From: Motiliproteus sp041586615 | Lineage (GTDB): Bacteria > Pseudomonadota > Gammaproteobacteria > Pseudomonadales > Balneatricaceae | Reading direction: 5' to 3' | DNA length: 64,000 bases | NCBI GenBank assembly: GCA_041586615.1 | Contig: JBFGZS010000007.1 | Location: 1-64,000 of the forward strand | Shown here: positions 50,717-59,882 of the stretch, in pieces | How positions within the stretch are numbered: the first letter of the stretch is position 1 | Layout: every line of letters starts with the position of its first letter | Notes under the pieces: generated by a model | The model's database searches: none | The model's input: only the letters and a program-made list of their open reading frames with translations | Told to the model about the DNA's origin: nothing | Program-made: the position numbers and the translations under genes

Positions 50717-52669
50717 ATGAGTGCAGAAAAAATTTACCCTGTAAAACCAGAAATTGCGCAGGCGGCATGGGCCGATAACGACAAGTATCTGGCAATGTAC
50801 GAACAGTCCGTGACAGATCCGGAAGCGTTCTGGGGTGAGCAGGGTAAACGCATTGACTGGATCAAGCCTTACACCCGGGTAAAAAACACCTCTTTCGATC
50901 CGCATAATGTGGATATCCGTTGGTACGAAGACGGTACGCTGAACGCCTCTGTCAGCTGTCTGGATCGTCACCTTGCCACCCGTGGCGACCAGGTTGCCAT
51001 TATCTGGGAAGGCGATAGCCCTGACGATGATGCCAATATCACGTACCGCGACTTGTACCAGCGCGTCTGTAAGCTGGGTAATGCCCTGAAGGCGCAAGGC
51101 GTTAAGAAGGGTGATGTGGTTACCCTGTACATGCCGATGATTCCTGAGGCGGCTGTGGCGATGCTGGCGTGTGCCCGTATCGGTGCGGTTCACTCCATTG
51201 TTTTCGGAGGTTTTTCCCCCGACGCCCTGGCTGCACGTATCGAAGGTGCCAAGTCCAGCATTGTGATCACCTCGGACGAGGGGCTGCGCGGTGGCAAGGC
51301 CGTTCCGTTAAAGGCCAATGTTGATAAGGCGCTGGAACAGCCCGGCACCGATTGCTGTAAGACGGTGGTTGTGGTTAAACGTACCGGTGGCAAGGTTGCC
51401 TGGTTCGACGGCCGCGATATTGCGTATGACGCGATCGTCGCGAAGGCGTCGGCCGATTGCCCACCGGAAGAGATGAAGGCGGAAGATCCGCTGTTCATCC
51501 TCTACACGTCCGGTTCTACTGGCCAGCCTAAGGGTCTGGCGCACACCACCGGTGGTTACCTGGTTTATGCGGCCATGACGCACCAGTATGCCTTCGATTA
51601 CAAAGACGGCGATATCTACTGGTGTACGGCCGATGTCGGTTGGGTTACCGGTCACAGCTATATCGTTTACGGCCCGCTGGCTAACGGCGCAACCACGCTG
51701 ATGTTCGAAGGTGTTCCGAGCTATCCGGATATGTCTCGTTTCGGGCGGGTGATCGAAAAGCACAAGGTTAATCAGTTTTATACCGCGCCGACCGCCATCC
51801 GTGCGCTGATGCAACAGGGTGAGGATGTCTTAGGCGATTCCGACCTGTCTTCGCTGCGGATTCTGGGCTCGGTGGGTGAGCCGATCAACCCTGAAGCCTG
51901 GGAGTGGTATTACCGCGTGATGGGCAACAGCCAGTGCCCGATCGTTGATACCTGGTGGCAGACAGAAACCGGCGGCATGATGATCATGCCTCTGCCGGGT
52001 GCGACGGCGGCTAAGCCCGGTTCCGCGACGCGCCCCTTCTTCGGTGTTCAGCCGGCACTGGTCGATGCTGAAGGCAATATCCTTGAAGGCGCGACCGACG
52101 GTAACCTGGTGATCACCGACAGCTGGCCGGGTCAGGGGCGCACTATCTGGGGTGATCACGAGCGGTTTGTTCAGACCTACTTCACGACCTACAAGGGGTA
52201 TTACACCACCGGTGATGGTGCGCGTCGCGATGAAGACGGTTATTACTGGATCACCGGGCGAGTTGATGACGTGATCAACGTCTCCGGTCACCGTATGGGG
52301 ACAGCCGAAGTGGAGTCGGCGCTGGTGGCGCACCCGAAAGTCGCCGAAGCGGCCGTGGTTGGCTACCCTCATGAGCTGAAGGGTCAGGGTATCTACGTGT
52401 ACGTGACGCTGCAGGCGGGTGAAGAGCCTTCGGATGAATTGCTGCAGGAGCTGCGTAAGTGGGTTCGTCAGGAGATCGGGCCGATTGCTACGCCGGATCT
52501 GATTCAGTTTGCGCCGGGTCTACCTAAGACCCGTTCCGGTAAGATCATGCGTCGCATCCTGCGTAAGGTGGCCGAGGACGATTTCGATAGCCTGGGCGAT
52601 ACCTCCACATTGGCAGATCCTTCGGTTGTTGACGATCTGATCGAAAATCGCGCCAATCGCAAGTCTTGA
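50717..52669 (+). CDS. acs: Acetyl-coenzyme A synthetase
   Basis: A 650-aa AMP-forming ligase that turns acetate, ATP and CoA into acetyl-CoA. The AMP-binding motif is YTSGSTGQPKG, with GWVTGHSYIVYGPL and DTWWQTETGG, and the C-terminal KTRSGKIMRRILRK carries the regulatory lysine (Lys609) that is acetylated in characterised enzymes. Length is normal. A LuxR-type response regulator gene follows, as next to acs in related bacteria. Confidence 0.98.
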   Translation: MSAEKIYPVKPEIAQAAWADNDKYLAMYEQSVTDPEAFWGEQGKRIDWIKPYTRVKNTSFDPHNVDIRWYEDGTLNASVSCLDRHLATRGDQVAIIWEGDSPDDDANITYRDLYQRVCKLGNALKAQGVKKGDVVTLYMPMIPEAAVAMLACARIGAVHSIVFGGFSPDALAARIEGAKSSIVITSDEGLRGGKAVPLKANVDKALEQPGTDCCKTVVVVKRTGGKVAWFDGRDIAYDAIVAKASADCPPEEMKAEDPLFILYTSGSTGQPKGLAHTTGGYLVYAAMTHQYAFDYKDGDIYWCTADVGWVTGHSYIVYGPLANGATTLMFEGVPSYPDMSRFGRVIEKHKVNQFYTAPTAIRALMQQGEDVLGDSDLSSLRILGSVGEPINPEAWEWYYRVMGNSQCPIVDTWWQTETGGMMIMPLPGATAAKPGSATRPFFGVQPALVDAEGNILEGATDGNLVITDSWPGQGRTIWGDHERFVQTYFTTYKGYYTTGDGARRDEDGYYWITGRVDDVINVSGHRMGTAEVESALVAHPKVAEAAVVGYPHELKGQGIYVYVTLQAGEEPSDELLQELRKWVRQEIGPIATPDLIQFAPGLPKTRSGKIMRRILRKVAEDDFDSLGDTSTLADPSVVDDLIENRANRKS

Positions 52670-52742
52670 TAACCTGGGCTGACGCCGGAGGTGGCGTATT
52701 GGGGATATTCATCGGCCCTGATACGTAACTTGTTTGAAAACG

Positions 52743-52775
52743 CCCCGTAGTTCATTACACTATGGGGAGTTTTTT
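52743..52775 (+). terminator. Terminator after acs
   Basis: CCCCGTAG (52743-52750) pairs with CTATGGGG (52760-52767) around a 9-nt loop, with one G-T pair, followed by six T residues. Confidence 0.85.
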
Positions 52776-52917
52776 GGCACGCTGGTGCCGCTCTCCAGAC
52801 CGGTCAAGAACGTCCACTAGGGCGATAACCTATCCCCTCGCGATGTTTTCTGTACCTGTATGGATATTGACGCCTGCTATAGGCGATCGATCCCCTGAAG
52901 GACAAAGGAGTTAACGG

Positions 52918-53583
52918 ATGCAACTGGCCCAGAAAATCGTAATTGCCGATGATCACCCGCTGTTTCGCGCGGCCCTCAAGCAAGCCGTTGCGCAGGCGGT
53001 TGCCGATGTCGCTGTGATCGAAGCCGATTCTCTGACCGCACTGCAGGAAACGGTTGAGCAACATCCCGATGCGGATCTGGTGCTGTTGGATCTGCATATG
53101 CCGGGCACGAATGGCTTTACCGGGCTGGTGTATTTGCGCGGGCGTAATCCGGGTATCCCGGTGGTGGTGGTCTCGGGCAGTGAAGAGCCCCGTGTGATGC
53201 GGCGTGCCATTGAATACGGGGCGTCCGGTTTTATCCCCAAATCATCGCCGCTCGATGGCATCGCGGATGCGATTACGGCCGTTTTGGCGGGAGAGATCTG
53301 GTTACCCGAAGATATCGGCGATCCGGCCGATGACGAGCCCGATGCTGATTCCGAGTTCGCGGCTAAGCTGGCGTCACTGACGCCCCAGCAGTTTCGCGTG
53401 CTGATGATGTTGACCGAAGGCCTGCTCAACAAGCAGATCGCGTACGAGCTGAACGTCAGCGAAGCCACTATCAAGGCCCATGTTACGGCCATCCTGCGTA
53501 AGCTCGGCGTACACAGCCGTACTCAGGCGGTGATCGAAGCGAGTCGCTTGGGGGTCGAGCCACCGAAAACATCGATGGCGTAA
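52918..53583 (+). CDS. LuxR/NarL-family response regulator
   Basis: A 221-aa two-domain regulator. The receiver has the acidic pair in VIADDHPLF, phospho-Asp58 in LVLLDLHMPG and the lysine in GFIPKSSP. The C-terminal LuxR HTH reads LTPQQFRVLMMLTEGLLNKQIAYELNVSEATIKAHVTAILRKLGV. The placement after acs recalls ErdR-type regulators that activate acetate and ethanol genes in Pseudomonas, so control of acs is likely but inferred. No sensor kinase gene is adjacent. AAGGAG precedes the ATG. Confidence 0.9.
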   Translation: MQLAQKIVIADDHPLFRAALKQAVAQAVADVAVIEADSLTALQETVEQHPDADLVLLDLHMPGTNGFTGLVYLRGRNPGIPVVVVSGSEEPRVMRRAIEYGASGFIPKSSPLDGIADAITAVLAGEIWLPEDIGDPADDEPDADSEFAAKLASLTPQQFRVLMMLTEGLLNKQIAYELNVSEATIKAHVTAILRKLGVHSRTQAVIEASRLGVEPPKTSMA

Positions 53584-53598
53584 TTGTGGCTTTTTATG

Positions 53599-53638
53599 CC
53601 TGAGCCGAGCGCTTATTTGTTAAAGCGCTCGGCTCAGG
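53599..53638. terminator. Long perfect hairpin between the response regulator and engB
   Basis: CCTGAGCCGAGCGCTT (53599-53614) and AAGCGCTCGGCTCAGG (53623-53638) form a perfect 16-bp stem with an 8-nt loop, 15 bp after the stop codon, between convergent genes. There is no T tract on either side in the right position. Confidence 0.7.
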
Positions 53639-53681
53639 ACCTGGCATGCGTCCCTGTTACGCGCAGATCTGACGGACCGAC

Positions 53682-54311
53682 CTATTCTCCGTTCTCGTTA
53701 TCCTGCTGCAGCCAATCATCCAGACGTGCGCGCAATGGTTCGACACCGTCTTTGTTCAGCGCTGAAAACGTTTGTATCGACAGCAGATCACCCAGGATTG
53801 GCGTCAGGCTTTTCTTGAGCTGTAGCAGGGTGCTTTGTGCCGGGCCACGTTTGAGTTTGTCGGATTTGGTCAGCACGATATGCAGCGGCATCCGGGCTTT
53901 CGCGCTCCAGGCTACCATCATCTCGTCAAACTCTTTCATGGGGTGGCGAATATCAATCAGTAGGACCACGCCGCGCAGACACTGGCGCTCCTGAAGGTAC
54001 TGATCCAGATGTTTCTGCCAGTGTTGCTTCATGGCGACAGGGACTTTGGCATAGCCATAGCCGGGTAGGTCAACCAGGCGGGTGTTTTCGGTATTCAGAT
54101 CAAAAAAATTGATCAGCTGGGTGCGTCCCGGCGTTTTTGAGGTGCGCGCGAGCTTGGAATTGCCGGTCAGTGCGTTGATGCAGCTTGATTTCCCGGCATT
54201 GGAGCGGCCGGCAAAGGCGACTTCGGCACCTGCGTCGGAAGGGCACTGGTTGAGCATATTCGCGCTGGTCAGGTACGTTGCGCTGTTGTATTGGATCTTG
54301 GTGTTGGCCAT
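53682..54311 (-). CDS. engB: Ribosome biogenesis GTPase EngB (YihA/YsxC)
   Basis: A 209-aa P-loop GTPase. G1 is AGRSNAGKSS (about 34-43), G2/G3 are SKTPGRTQLINFF and DLPGYGYA, G4 is TKSDK, and G5 is SALNKDG. It is essential for 50S subunit maturation and septation in many bacteria. Divergent from the cytochrome c4 gene, as in pseudomonads. Confidence 0.96.
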   Translation of the reverse strand: MANTKIQYNSATYLTSANMLNQCPSDAGAEVAFAGRSNAGKSSCINALTGNSKLARTSKTPGRTQLINFFDLNTENTRLVDLPGYGYAKVPVAMKQHWQKHLDQYLQERQCLRGVVLLIDIRHPMKEFDEMMVAWSAKARMPLHIVLTKSDKLKRGPAQSTLLQLKKSLTPILGDLLSIQTFSALNKDGVEPLRARLDDWLQQDNENGE

Positions 54312-54532
54312 GGGTCAATTTCTGGAGTGTTTTGGTGCGGGATGGTTGGATTCCCGTTCGGAGGCGTTTGGTATATAATGCCGAAAATTTTCTCCCGGTG
54401 GTAGGGTGATAGCGAAAAGGCCTGTTAAATAACGCGCTTGTTTCGGCCCGCGGGAATCCTGGCAACACGGATCGCTGGCATGTTCAGCAGTCGGTAGGTA
54501 GGTTTTTAACTTAAATAGACTGGAATGAGTCA

Positions 54533-55135
54533 ATGAATAAATTACTGATTAGCCTCTTGGTTTCCTTCGGAATTTCTGGTGCGGCAATGGCGCAGGGCGA
54601 TGCGGCAGCGGGCCAGACTAAAGCCGCGTCATGTTTTGGCTGCCATGGTGCAGACGGCAACTCAACAGCCCCTTCTTTCCCCAAGCTGGCGGGTCAGCAC
54701 CCGGGTTATATCGCCAAGCAGTTGGCTGATATTAAAAGCGGCGCGCGTCCCAGCCCGATGATGGCCGGTTTTGCCGCGGGCTTGAGTGCGCAGGACCAGC
54801 AGGACCTGGGTGCGTTCTTCAGCACCTTGACCACCAGCACCGGCACCGTTGATGCGGCGCTGGCTGCCAAGGGGGCTGAAATCTACAGCGCCGGTCTGGC
54901 GGCCAAGGGTGTTGCTGCCTGTAGTGCCTGTCACGGCAACAGCGGCGAAGGTAACGCCCAGGCTAACTTCCCGACTCTGAATGGTCAGTATGCGGCCTAT
55001 GTCGAATCGCAGCTGAAGGCGTTCCGCGACGGTACCCGGGCGAACGATCCTAACTCCATGATGCGCGGTGTTGCTGCGCGTATGAGCGATGCCGATATCA
55101 AAGCGGTTTCTGCTTACGTGGAAGGTTTAAAGTAA
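54533..55135 (+). CDS. Diheme cytochrome c4
   Basis: A 200-aa periplasmic electron carrier. The signal peptide ends AMA (residue 20) before QGDAAAGQ. Two CxxCH heme sites are CFGCH (34-38) and CSACH (130-134), each followed by a similar half with a Met ligand region (RPSPMMAGFA; ANDPNSMMRGVA), the duplicated class I layout of cytochrome c4. It likely feeds a terminal oxidase or nitrite reductase. Divergent from engB. Confidence 0.95.
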   Translation: MNKLLISLLVSFGISGAAMAQGDAAAGQTKAASCFGCHGADGNSTAPSFPKLAGQHPGYIAKQLADIKSGARPSPMMAGFAAGLSAQDQQDLGAFFSTLTTSTGTVDAALAAKGAEIYSAGLAAKGVAACSACHGNSGEGNAQANFPTLNGQYAAYVESQLKAFRDGTRANDPNSMMRGVAARMSDADIKAVSAYVEGLK

Positions 55136-55512
55136 TAACGCGCATCGAACCGGGAATACTCGGTTGATACGCGTGCTGCGCGGGGCCAAGTCTATTAAGG
55201 TGCCAAGGTAATACGAGCAAAGAATGTCGCCTTAATAGGCGGTTCATAGATGAGCCGCCGTGGCATAAAGCCAGGTGCCAGGTTGATCGGTTGATCGATT
55301 GGTGTGGTTAGCCTCTAACAGGCTCCTCGCAGTAACAAAGAAGCGGTGGTCAGACTGTCGGCGAATAACGCCGCTAGTCAGGCCGCCGCTTTTTTTGTGG
55401 GGCTTTTGGTCTGGTTTGTACGCGCACGTTTATTGCCTCGGACCCCGGTATGAGCGCGGTGTCCGTGCGCGGAGGGGCAAGGCGCGGCACTTGCCGCGTC
55501 AGGAGGTGTCGA
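55136..55512. other. Gene-free stretch with two hairpins
   Basis: No coding frame is supported. A hairpin at 55139-55173 (CGCGCATCGAACCG with CGGTTGATACGCG) closely follows the cytochrome gene. A larger imperfect hairpin at 55344-55397 (AGCGGTGG outer arm, inner GGCG/CGCC, CCGCCGCT) is followed by seven T residues and looks like an intrinsic terminator on the plus strand. What it would terminate is unclear; a small RNA starting near 55200 is possible. Confidence 0.45.
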
Positions 55513-56226
55513 TCAGCGGTCGATCTCTGCCATCTGTTGCAGAATCCACTGGCTGCTTTGTTGGTGGACGTCGTCGACGCTGCTGCCTTCGGTTTCAATC
55601 AGTGGCCCGATGCGCACGCGAATCGTGCCGGGGTACTTGATGAAGCTTTTCGAGGGCCAGTGACGGCCGGCGTTATGTGCCAGGGTGATGACCGGTACCT
55701 TGGCGCTGCAGGCCAGCATCGCCCCGCCCTTGTTGAAACGACCGGTTTCGCCGGCGGGGATCCGGGTGCCCTGCGGGAAGATCAGCACCGGGATGCCTTC
55801 CTTTAGCCGGGCCTTGCCTTGTTGCAGAATCTGCTTCATTGCGTTGGTGCGGGCGGCCCGGTTGATGGCGATGGGTTTGAGCATGGCCAATCCCCAGCCA
55901 AAGAACGGTATGCGTAGCAGCTCTTTTTTCAGAACGGTACACATGGGGCCCACCAGCAGCTGCAGGTAGAATGTTTCCCATTCGCTTTGATGATTGGCGA
56001 GTATGACGAACGGCCGGTCTTTGGGTAGGTTTTCCTGGCCTTCGACCTCGTAACGAACGCCGCACACCCAGCGGCCTAGCTGGATGATGATCCGGTTCAG
56101 CGTTGTGACGAAGCGATAGCGTAACCGGAAGGGTAACCATGAGGCGACAGTCAGGCAGAGCAGCGAGTGTACGACAGTCAGTATCATCGTAACGGTGTAG
56201 TAGATGCTGGCGCGAATCTGAAGCAT
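55513..56226 (-). CDS. 1-acyl-sn-glycerol-3-phosphate acyltransferase (PlsC-like)
   Basis: A 237-aa membrane-bound acyltransferase that makes phosphatidic acid from lysophosphatidic acid. The active site is ANHQSEWETFY, the HX4E variant used by many proteobacterial members; FPQGTRIPAGE is the phosphate-binding block. A hydrophobic helix lies at the N-terminus (ASIYYTVTMILTVVHSLLCL). I chose ATG 56226 because GGAGG is suitably spaced; a longer reading from 56286 would overlap moaD. It is the last gene of the moaC-moaD-plsC run. Confidence 0.92.
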   Translation of the reverse strand: MLQIRASIYYTVTMILTVVHSLLCLTVASWLPFRLRYRFVTTLNRIIIQLGRWVCGVRYEVEGQENLPKDRPFVILANHQSEWETFYLQLLVGPMCTVLKKELLRIPFFGWGLAMLKPIAINRAARTNAMKQILQQGKARLKEGIPVLIFPQGTRIPAGETGRFNKGGAMLACSAKVPVITLAHNAGRHWPSKSFIKYPGTIRVRIGPLIETEGSSVDDVHQQSSQWILQQMAEIDR

Positions 56227-56242
56227 GGGGTCTCCTCCAGGC

Positions 56243-56491
56243 CTATCCGCCGGTAACCGGTGGAAAAAAGGCAACTTCATCGCCATCGCGGATCTTGGCC
56301 TCCAGCGAGCACATCTCCTGGTTCAGCGCCGTGAGGAGTGGGCCTGAACTCAGCGCGGCACGCCATTGTTCACCGCGTTCGGCGAGCTGGGCTTGTAGGG
56401 CGGCGACGGTATCGGCGTCACCTTGTTCGATATTGATGCTGTCGCATCCGAGGTTTTCACGAATGCTGGCAAAAAAAACCACGCGGATCAT
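56243..56491 (-). CDS. moaD: Molybdopterin synthase sulfur carrier subunit MoaD
   Basis: An 82-aa ubiquitin-like protein ending FFPPVTGG; the terminal Gly-Gly is thiocarboxylated and delivers sulfur to cyclic pyranopterin. The N-terminal IRVVFFASIRENLG is typical. Its start overlaps the end of moaC by 4 bp, so they are translationally coupled. moaE, the other subunit, is not in the window. Confidence 0.95.
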   Translation of the reverse strand: MIRVVFFASIRENLGCDSINIEQGDADTVAALQAQLAERGEQWRAALSSGPLLTALNQEMCSLEAKIRDGDEVAFFPPVTGG

Positions 56492-57030
56492 TTGTTGTCT
56501 CCTGTGCTGTTTGTGGTGGGTGCCTGCCAGTGGCCGCTTTTACCGCCTTTCTTTTCCAGCAGGCTAAGGCTGTCGATAATCATGCCTTTGTCGACGGCTT
56601 TGCACATATCATAAAGGGTCAGTGCGGCAGCAGAGGCGGCGGTTAGCGCTTCCATTTCGACGCCGGTGCGGCCGGTCAGTTTGCACAGCGTTTCGATACG
56701 CACCAGTGACTGATCCGGATCGGGGGTTAGTGCCACCTTGACCGAGGTCAGCATAAGAGGGTGGCACAGTGGGATGATATCGGAGCAGCGCTTGGCGGCT
56801 TGGATGCCGGCGATGCGGGCGACGGCGAAAACGTCGCCCTTGGCGTGGCGGCCTTCGACGATCATCGCCAGCGTCTCGGGCAGCATGCGTACCAGGGCCT
56901 GGGCGCGCGCTTCACGTACGGTCTCGCCTTTGGCCGAGACATCCACCATATGCGCCTGGCCCTGGCTGTCGAGATGGGTAAGCTGCTTGTCGCTGCGATG
57001 GGTCGTGTCCATAGGTTTTATGTCGCTCAT
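56488..57030 (-). CDS. moaC: Cyclic pyranopterin monophosphate synthase MoaC
   Basis: A 180-aa enzyme of molybdenum cofactor synthesis acting after MoaA. Family blocks: MVDVSAKGETVREARAQA, GRHAKGDVFAVARIAGIQAAKR, IPLCHPLMLTSV, LTGRTGVEMEALTAASAAALTLYDMCKAV and KKGGKSG. It has about 15 extra N-terminal residues compared with E. coli MoaC. Coupled to moaD. Confidence 0.97.
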   Translation of the reverse strand: MSDIKPMDTTHRSDKQLTHLDSQGQAHMVDVSAKGETVREARAQALVRMLPETLAMIVEGRHAKGDVFAVARIAGIQAAKRCSDIIPLCHPLMLTSVKVALTPDPDQSLVRIETLCKLTGRTGVEMEALTAASAAALTLYDMCKAVDKGMIIDSLSLLEKKGGKSGHWQAPTTNSTGDNK

Positions 57031-57042
57031 AAGAAGTTATTC

Positions 57043-58155
57043 CTAAGCCTGCGGCGGTTTGTTAGTCACGGGGTAGGCGTACATCTGCAAAAACTGCTCC
57101 CGGTGTTCTTCAGGAATAGACTGCAGGCGTTGAGTGAACGCCTCCTGCTTGGCCGGTGAGACATGGCCGGATTTCGCTGCCAGCAAATTGGATGCATGCA
57201 GGTGATAGTTGCTGAGTATTTGTTGGTCGATGGCGTCGGCAACCAGTTCGGCGGTGTCGAGGTCGGCATCGATCGGTTGGCCAAACGCGATATGGACGTC
57301 GCCCTTATCGCCGGTTATGCCGTAGACGATGCTGTCGATATCCTCATACTCGCTTTTGTGGTATTCACCATGGCTGGCGCGTTCGTACAGTTCTCTGGCC
57401 TTGTGGCGGTCGCAGGGATCGTACTCGTAGGAGATGGCAACCGGGACGATCTTCAGGGACTTGATCGCTTCAGCAAACGCCATTCCCTGCTTTTTTCGCC
57501 CCATAAATAACATCTTGATGATCGCCGGATCGGTCTTGTCATTGCCGTTTTTGGCACGGCCTTCGCGCTGGGCGATCCAGATGGCGTTGCCGGTGTCCAG
57601 TGAATGGCTGATATAGCCGGACAGCTGCGTCAGCGCGGCCATTTTTTCCCGGATCCCTTTCGCGGAGCGTTTGACGATAAAGCATTTGTTCAGGCGCATC
57701 AGGTCGGAAACATAGGGCTTGCGCAGCAAGTTGTCGCCAATAGCGATGCGCAATGTCTTCATATTGCGCTGGTACAGCCCCCAGTTGACGAATGCGGGGT
57801 CCATGGCGATATCGCGGTGGTTTGAAATAAACAGATATGCGCCGTTGGGGTCGAGCTCATCAAGGCCTGAGTAGGTGACGGAATGGGTCGAGCGGCCGAT
57901 CATTTTCTGCATATAGCTGGCAACCAGCTGCTGCATCTTCTCGACACTGTCTATTTTTCCGAGCTGGGCGCTCAGCACACGCTTGACCATCCAGCGTACG
58001 GGGCCGGGTAGCAGTTTGCTCAGACGGGGGAAGCGAAACTGCGCGAGGGCATCGATCAGTTCCGGGGTGGTTATCAAATTGGATACAACCTGCGCAACCT
58101 CATCGTCATTGTAAGGTCGGATGCTTTGAAATGGGTCCTGGTCACTGACGGACAT
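57043..58155 (-). CDS. Glycerolipid acyltransferase-domain protein
   Basis: A 370-aa protein with a PlsC-type acyltransferase core (about 100-280): the HX4D motif is SNHRDIAMDPAF near residue 110, and WIAQREGRAKNG is the second block. N- and C-terminal extensions surround the core, and there is no clear signal peptide. It differs from the PlsC-like gene at 55513 in motif and size, so the two are not recent duplicates. It lies 12 bp upstream of moaC and may be co-transcribed with the moa genes, which is an odd pairing. Confidence 0.85.
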   Translation of the reverse strand: MSVSDQDPFQSIRPYNDDEVAQVVSNLITTPELIDALAQFRFPRLSKLLPGPVRWMVKRVLSAQLGKIDSVEKMQQLVASYMQKMIGRSTHSVTYSGLDELDPNGAYLFISNHRDIAMDPAFVNWGLYQRNMKTLRIAIGDNLLRKPYVSDLMRLNKCFIVKRSAKGIREKMAALTQLSGYISHSLDTGNAIWIAQREGRAKNGNDKTDPAIIKMLFMGRKKQGMAFAEAIKSLKIVPVAISYEYDPCDRHKARELYERASHGEYHKSEYEDIDSIVYGITGDKGDVHIAFGQPIDADLDTAELVADAIDQQILSNYHLHASNLLAAKSGHVSPAKQEAFTQRLQSIPEEHREQFLQMYAYPVTNKPPQA

Positions 58156-58275
58156 GCCTCTCCTCGCCGGGCCCCCGGCCCATCTACGTGCAAAAAAAGG
58201 CTATTTTACCGACTCTGAGGCAAAAAGGCAGTGCCGGAGGGTACGCAAGTGTCGATCGGGTAGTAAAGAGTGCGC

Positions 58276-59295
58276 TTAACCGCCGGTCATATTCATAAAT
58301 CGCAATATTTGCGGCGCGCCGTCGGGGTCGAAATGGTGCTGTTCGGGTTTCAGGTCCATGGCGGAGCGGATCTGGGCCTTGAGCCCGGCGCTGTCGCCGG
58401 GATGCTTGCGCATATATTCGCGCAGATCCATCGAGTGTTCGTTACCCAGGCAAAGTAGTAGGCGGCCTTCAACCGTCAGACGTACCCGATTGCATTCATG
58501 ACAAAAGTTGTGGCTGTGCGGAGAGATAAAGCCGATACGGCTGTCGCTGTCGTGCATGCTGAAGTATTTGGAGGGCCCCGCGGTGCGCGCGTCCATGGGG
58601 GTTAGTGCGTAGCGCGATTCGATGATGCGCTGGACATCGTCGCTGGAGCAATAGGTTTCGCCACGGTTATGTTCGCTGATCTGGCCCAGCGGCATCTCTT
58701 CGATAAAGCTGATATCCAGCTGCTTGTCACGGGCAAACTCAACCAGGTCGAGCACTTCGTCGTCGTTGCGTCCGCGCATAATCACGGCGTTGAGCTTGGT
58801 GCGTTTGAAGCCTGCCGCCTGTGCGGCGTCGATTCCTTCCAGTACCTGATCGAGGCGGCCTTTACGGGTCAGGTTGGCAAACCGTTCGGGTTGCAGCGAA
58901 TCCAGGCTGATGTTTAAGCGTTTAACGCCTGCGGCTCGAATATCTTTGGCCATGGTGTTCAATTGTGAGCCATTGGTGGTCATCACCAGCTCGTCCAGCC
59001 CCGGCAGGGCCGATAGGGTCGCCATCAGCTCGATAACGCCGCGCCGAACCAGGGGTTCGCCGCCCGTCAGGCGGATTTTACGCACGCCCATCTCGACAAA
59101 GGCGCGCGCGGCTGACACGATCTCTTCCAGGCTCAGGACGTCGTTGCGGGGCAGAAAGGTCATCTGCTCCGACATGCAGTAGACGCAACGAAAATCGCAA
59201 CGGTCCGTGACCGAGATGCGGATATAGTCGACCCGTCGACCAAAGCGGTCTATAAGCAAATCGTTGGTGGCTGGTTTGGCTTGTTCAGTGCGCAT
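58276..59295 (-). CDS. moaA: GTP 3',8-cyclase MoaA
   Basis: A 339-aa radical-SAM enzyme, first step of molybdenum cofactor synthesis. The N-terminal cluster motif is RCDFRCVYC (Cys33, Cys37, Cys40); TGGEPL follows; the C-terminal second cluster is FCHECNRVRL with a further Cys in LLLC. The chain ends MTGG, with the catalytically important Gly-Gly tail. A 120-bp gap separates it from the acyltransferase gene; it is divergent from the SirB2-like gene. Confidence 0.97.
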   Translation of the reverse strand: MRTEQAKPATNDLLIDRFGRRVDYIRISVTDRCDFRCVYCMSEQMTFLPRNDVLSLEEIVSAARAFVEMGVRKIRLTGGEPLVRRGVIELMATLSALPGLDELVMTTNGSQLNTMAKDIRAAGVKRLNISLDSLQPERFANLTRKGRLDQVLEGIDAAQAAGFKRTKLNAVIMRGRNDDEVLDLVEFARDKQLDISFIEEMPLGQISEHNRGETYCSSDDVQRIIESRYALTPMDARTAGPSKYFSMHDSDSRIGFISPHSHNFCHECNRVRLTVEGRLLLCLGNEHSMDLREYMRKHPGDSAGLKAQIRSAMDLKPEQHHFDPDGAPQILRFMNMTGG

Positions 59296-59393
59296 AGTGC
59301 CTCTTGTGTCGGGAGGAGGTACAATCCCTAGTTTTAGAGTAAAGTATTTTGCCGGCTACCGAAAGGGTCAGCCTGAAATCGTCGGGAAATCCC

Positions 59394-59780
59394 ATGTATA
59401 TTCTTGTCAAGCAGCTACACATCCTGGCCGTCACCCTCAGTCTGAGTTTTTTTGTGGTGCGGGCGGTATGGATGGTGGTTGAAAGCCCGTTACTTAAGCA
59501 GCGCTGGACCTATTATCTACCGCAGATTATCGATACGGTGCTGCTGCTCAGTGCGCTGACCTTGACGGTGATGCTGCAGCAGTATCCGTTTGTACAGTCT
59601 TGGTTAACAGCGAAAGTCTGCGCGTTACTGGTGTATATCGTGTGCGGGGCCATTGCGTTGCGACGCGGACGAACCCGCAAAATCCGCTATCTGGCGCTCG
59701 GTGCTGCTTTAGTGAGTATGGCTTACCTGTTGAGTGTCGCGCGCTTTCATCATCCCTGGCCGTTGTCGCTGCTTTTCTGA
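59394..59780 (+). CDS. SirB2-family membrane protein
   Basis: A 128-aa protein with four hydrophobic helices (LHILAVTLSLSFFVVRAVW, IIDTVLLLSALTLTVML, LTAKVCALLVYIVCGAIAL, YLALGAALVSMAYLLSVA). The pattern VKQLHILAVTLSLSFFVVR and the closing HHPW match the SirB2 family, whose role is not well defined. The start is placed at ATG 59394 (MYILVKQLH). Confidence 0.85.
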   Translation: MYILVKQLHILAVTLSLSFFVVRAVWMVVESPLLKQRWTYYLPQIIDTVLLLSALTLTVMLQQYPFVQSWLTAKVCALLVYIVCGAIALRRGRTRKIRYLALGAALVSMAYLLSVARFHHPWPLSLLF

Positions 59781-59882
59781 TGTCGCCGCTATGCGATGAT
59801 TTATAGCGAAACCTGTTGTAATCCAAACACATACTGCTGATATCTGCGTCTAAATCACGCGATGGCCGTATGGTTGACGGCC

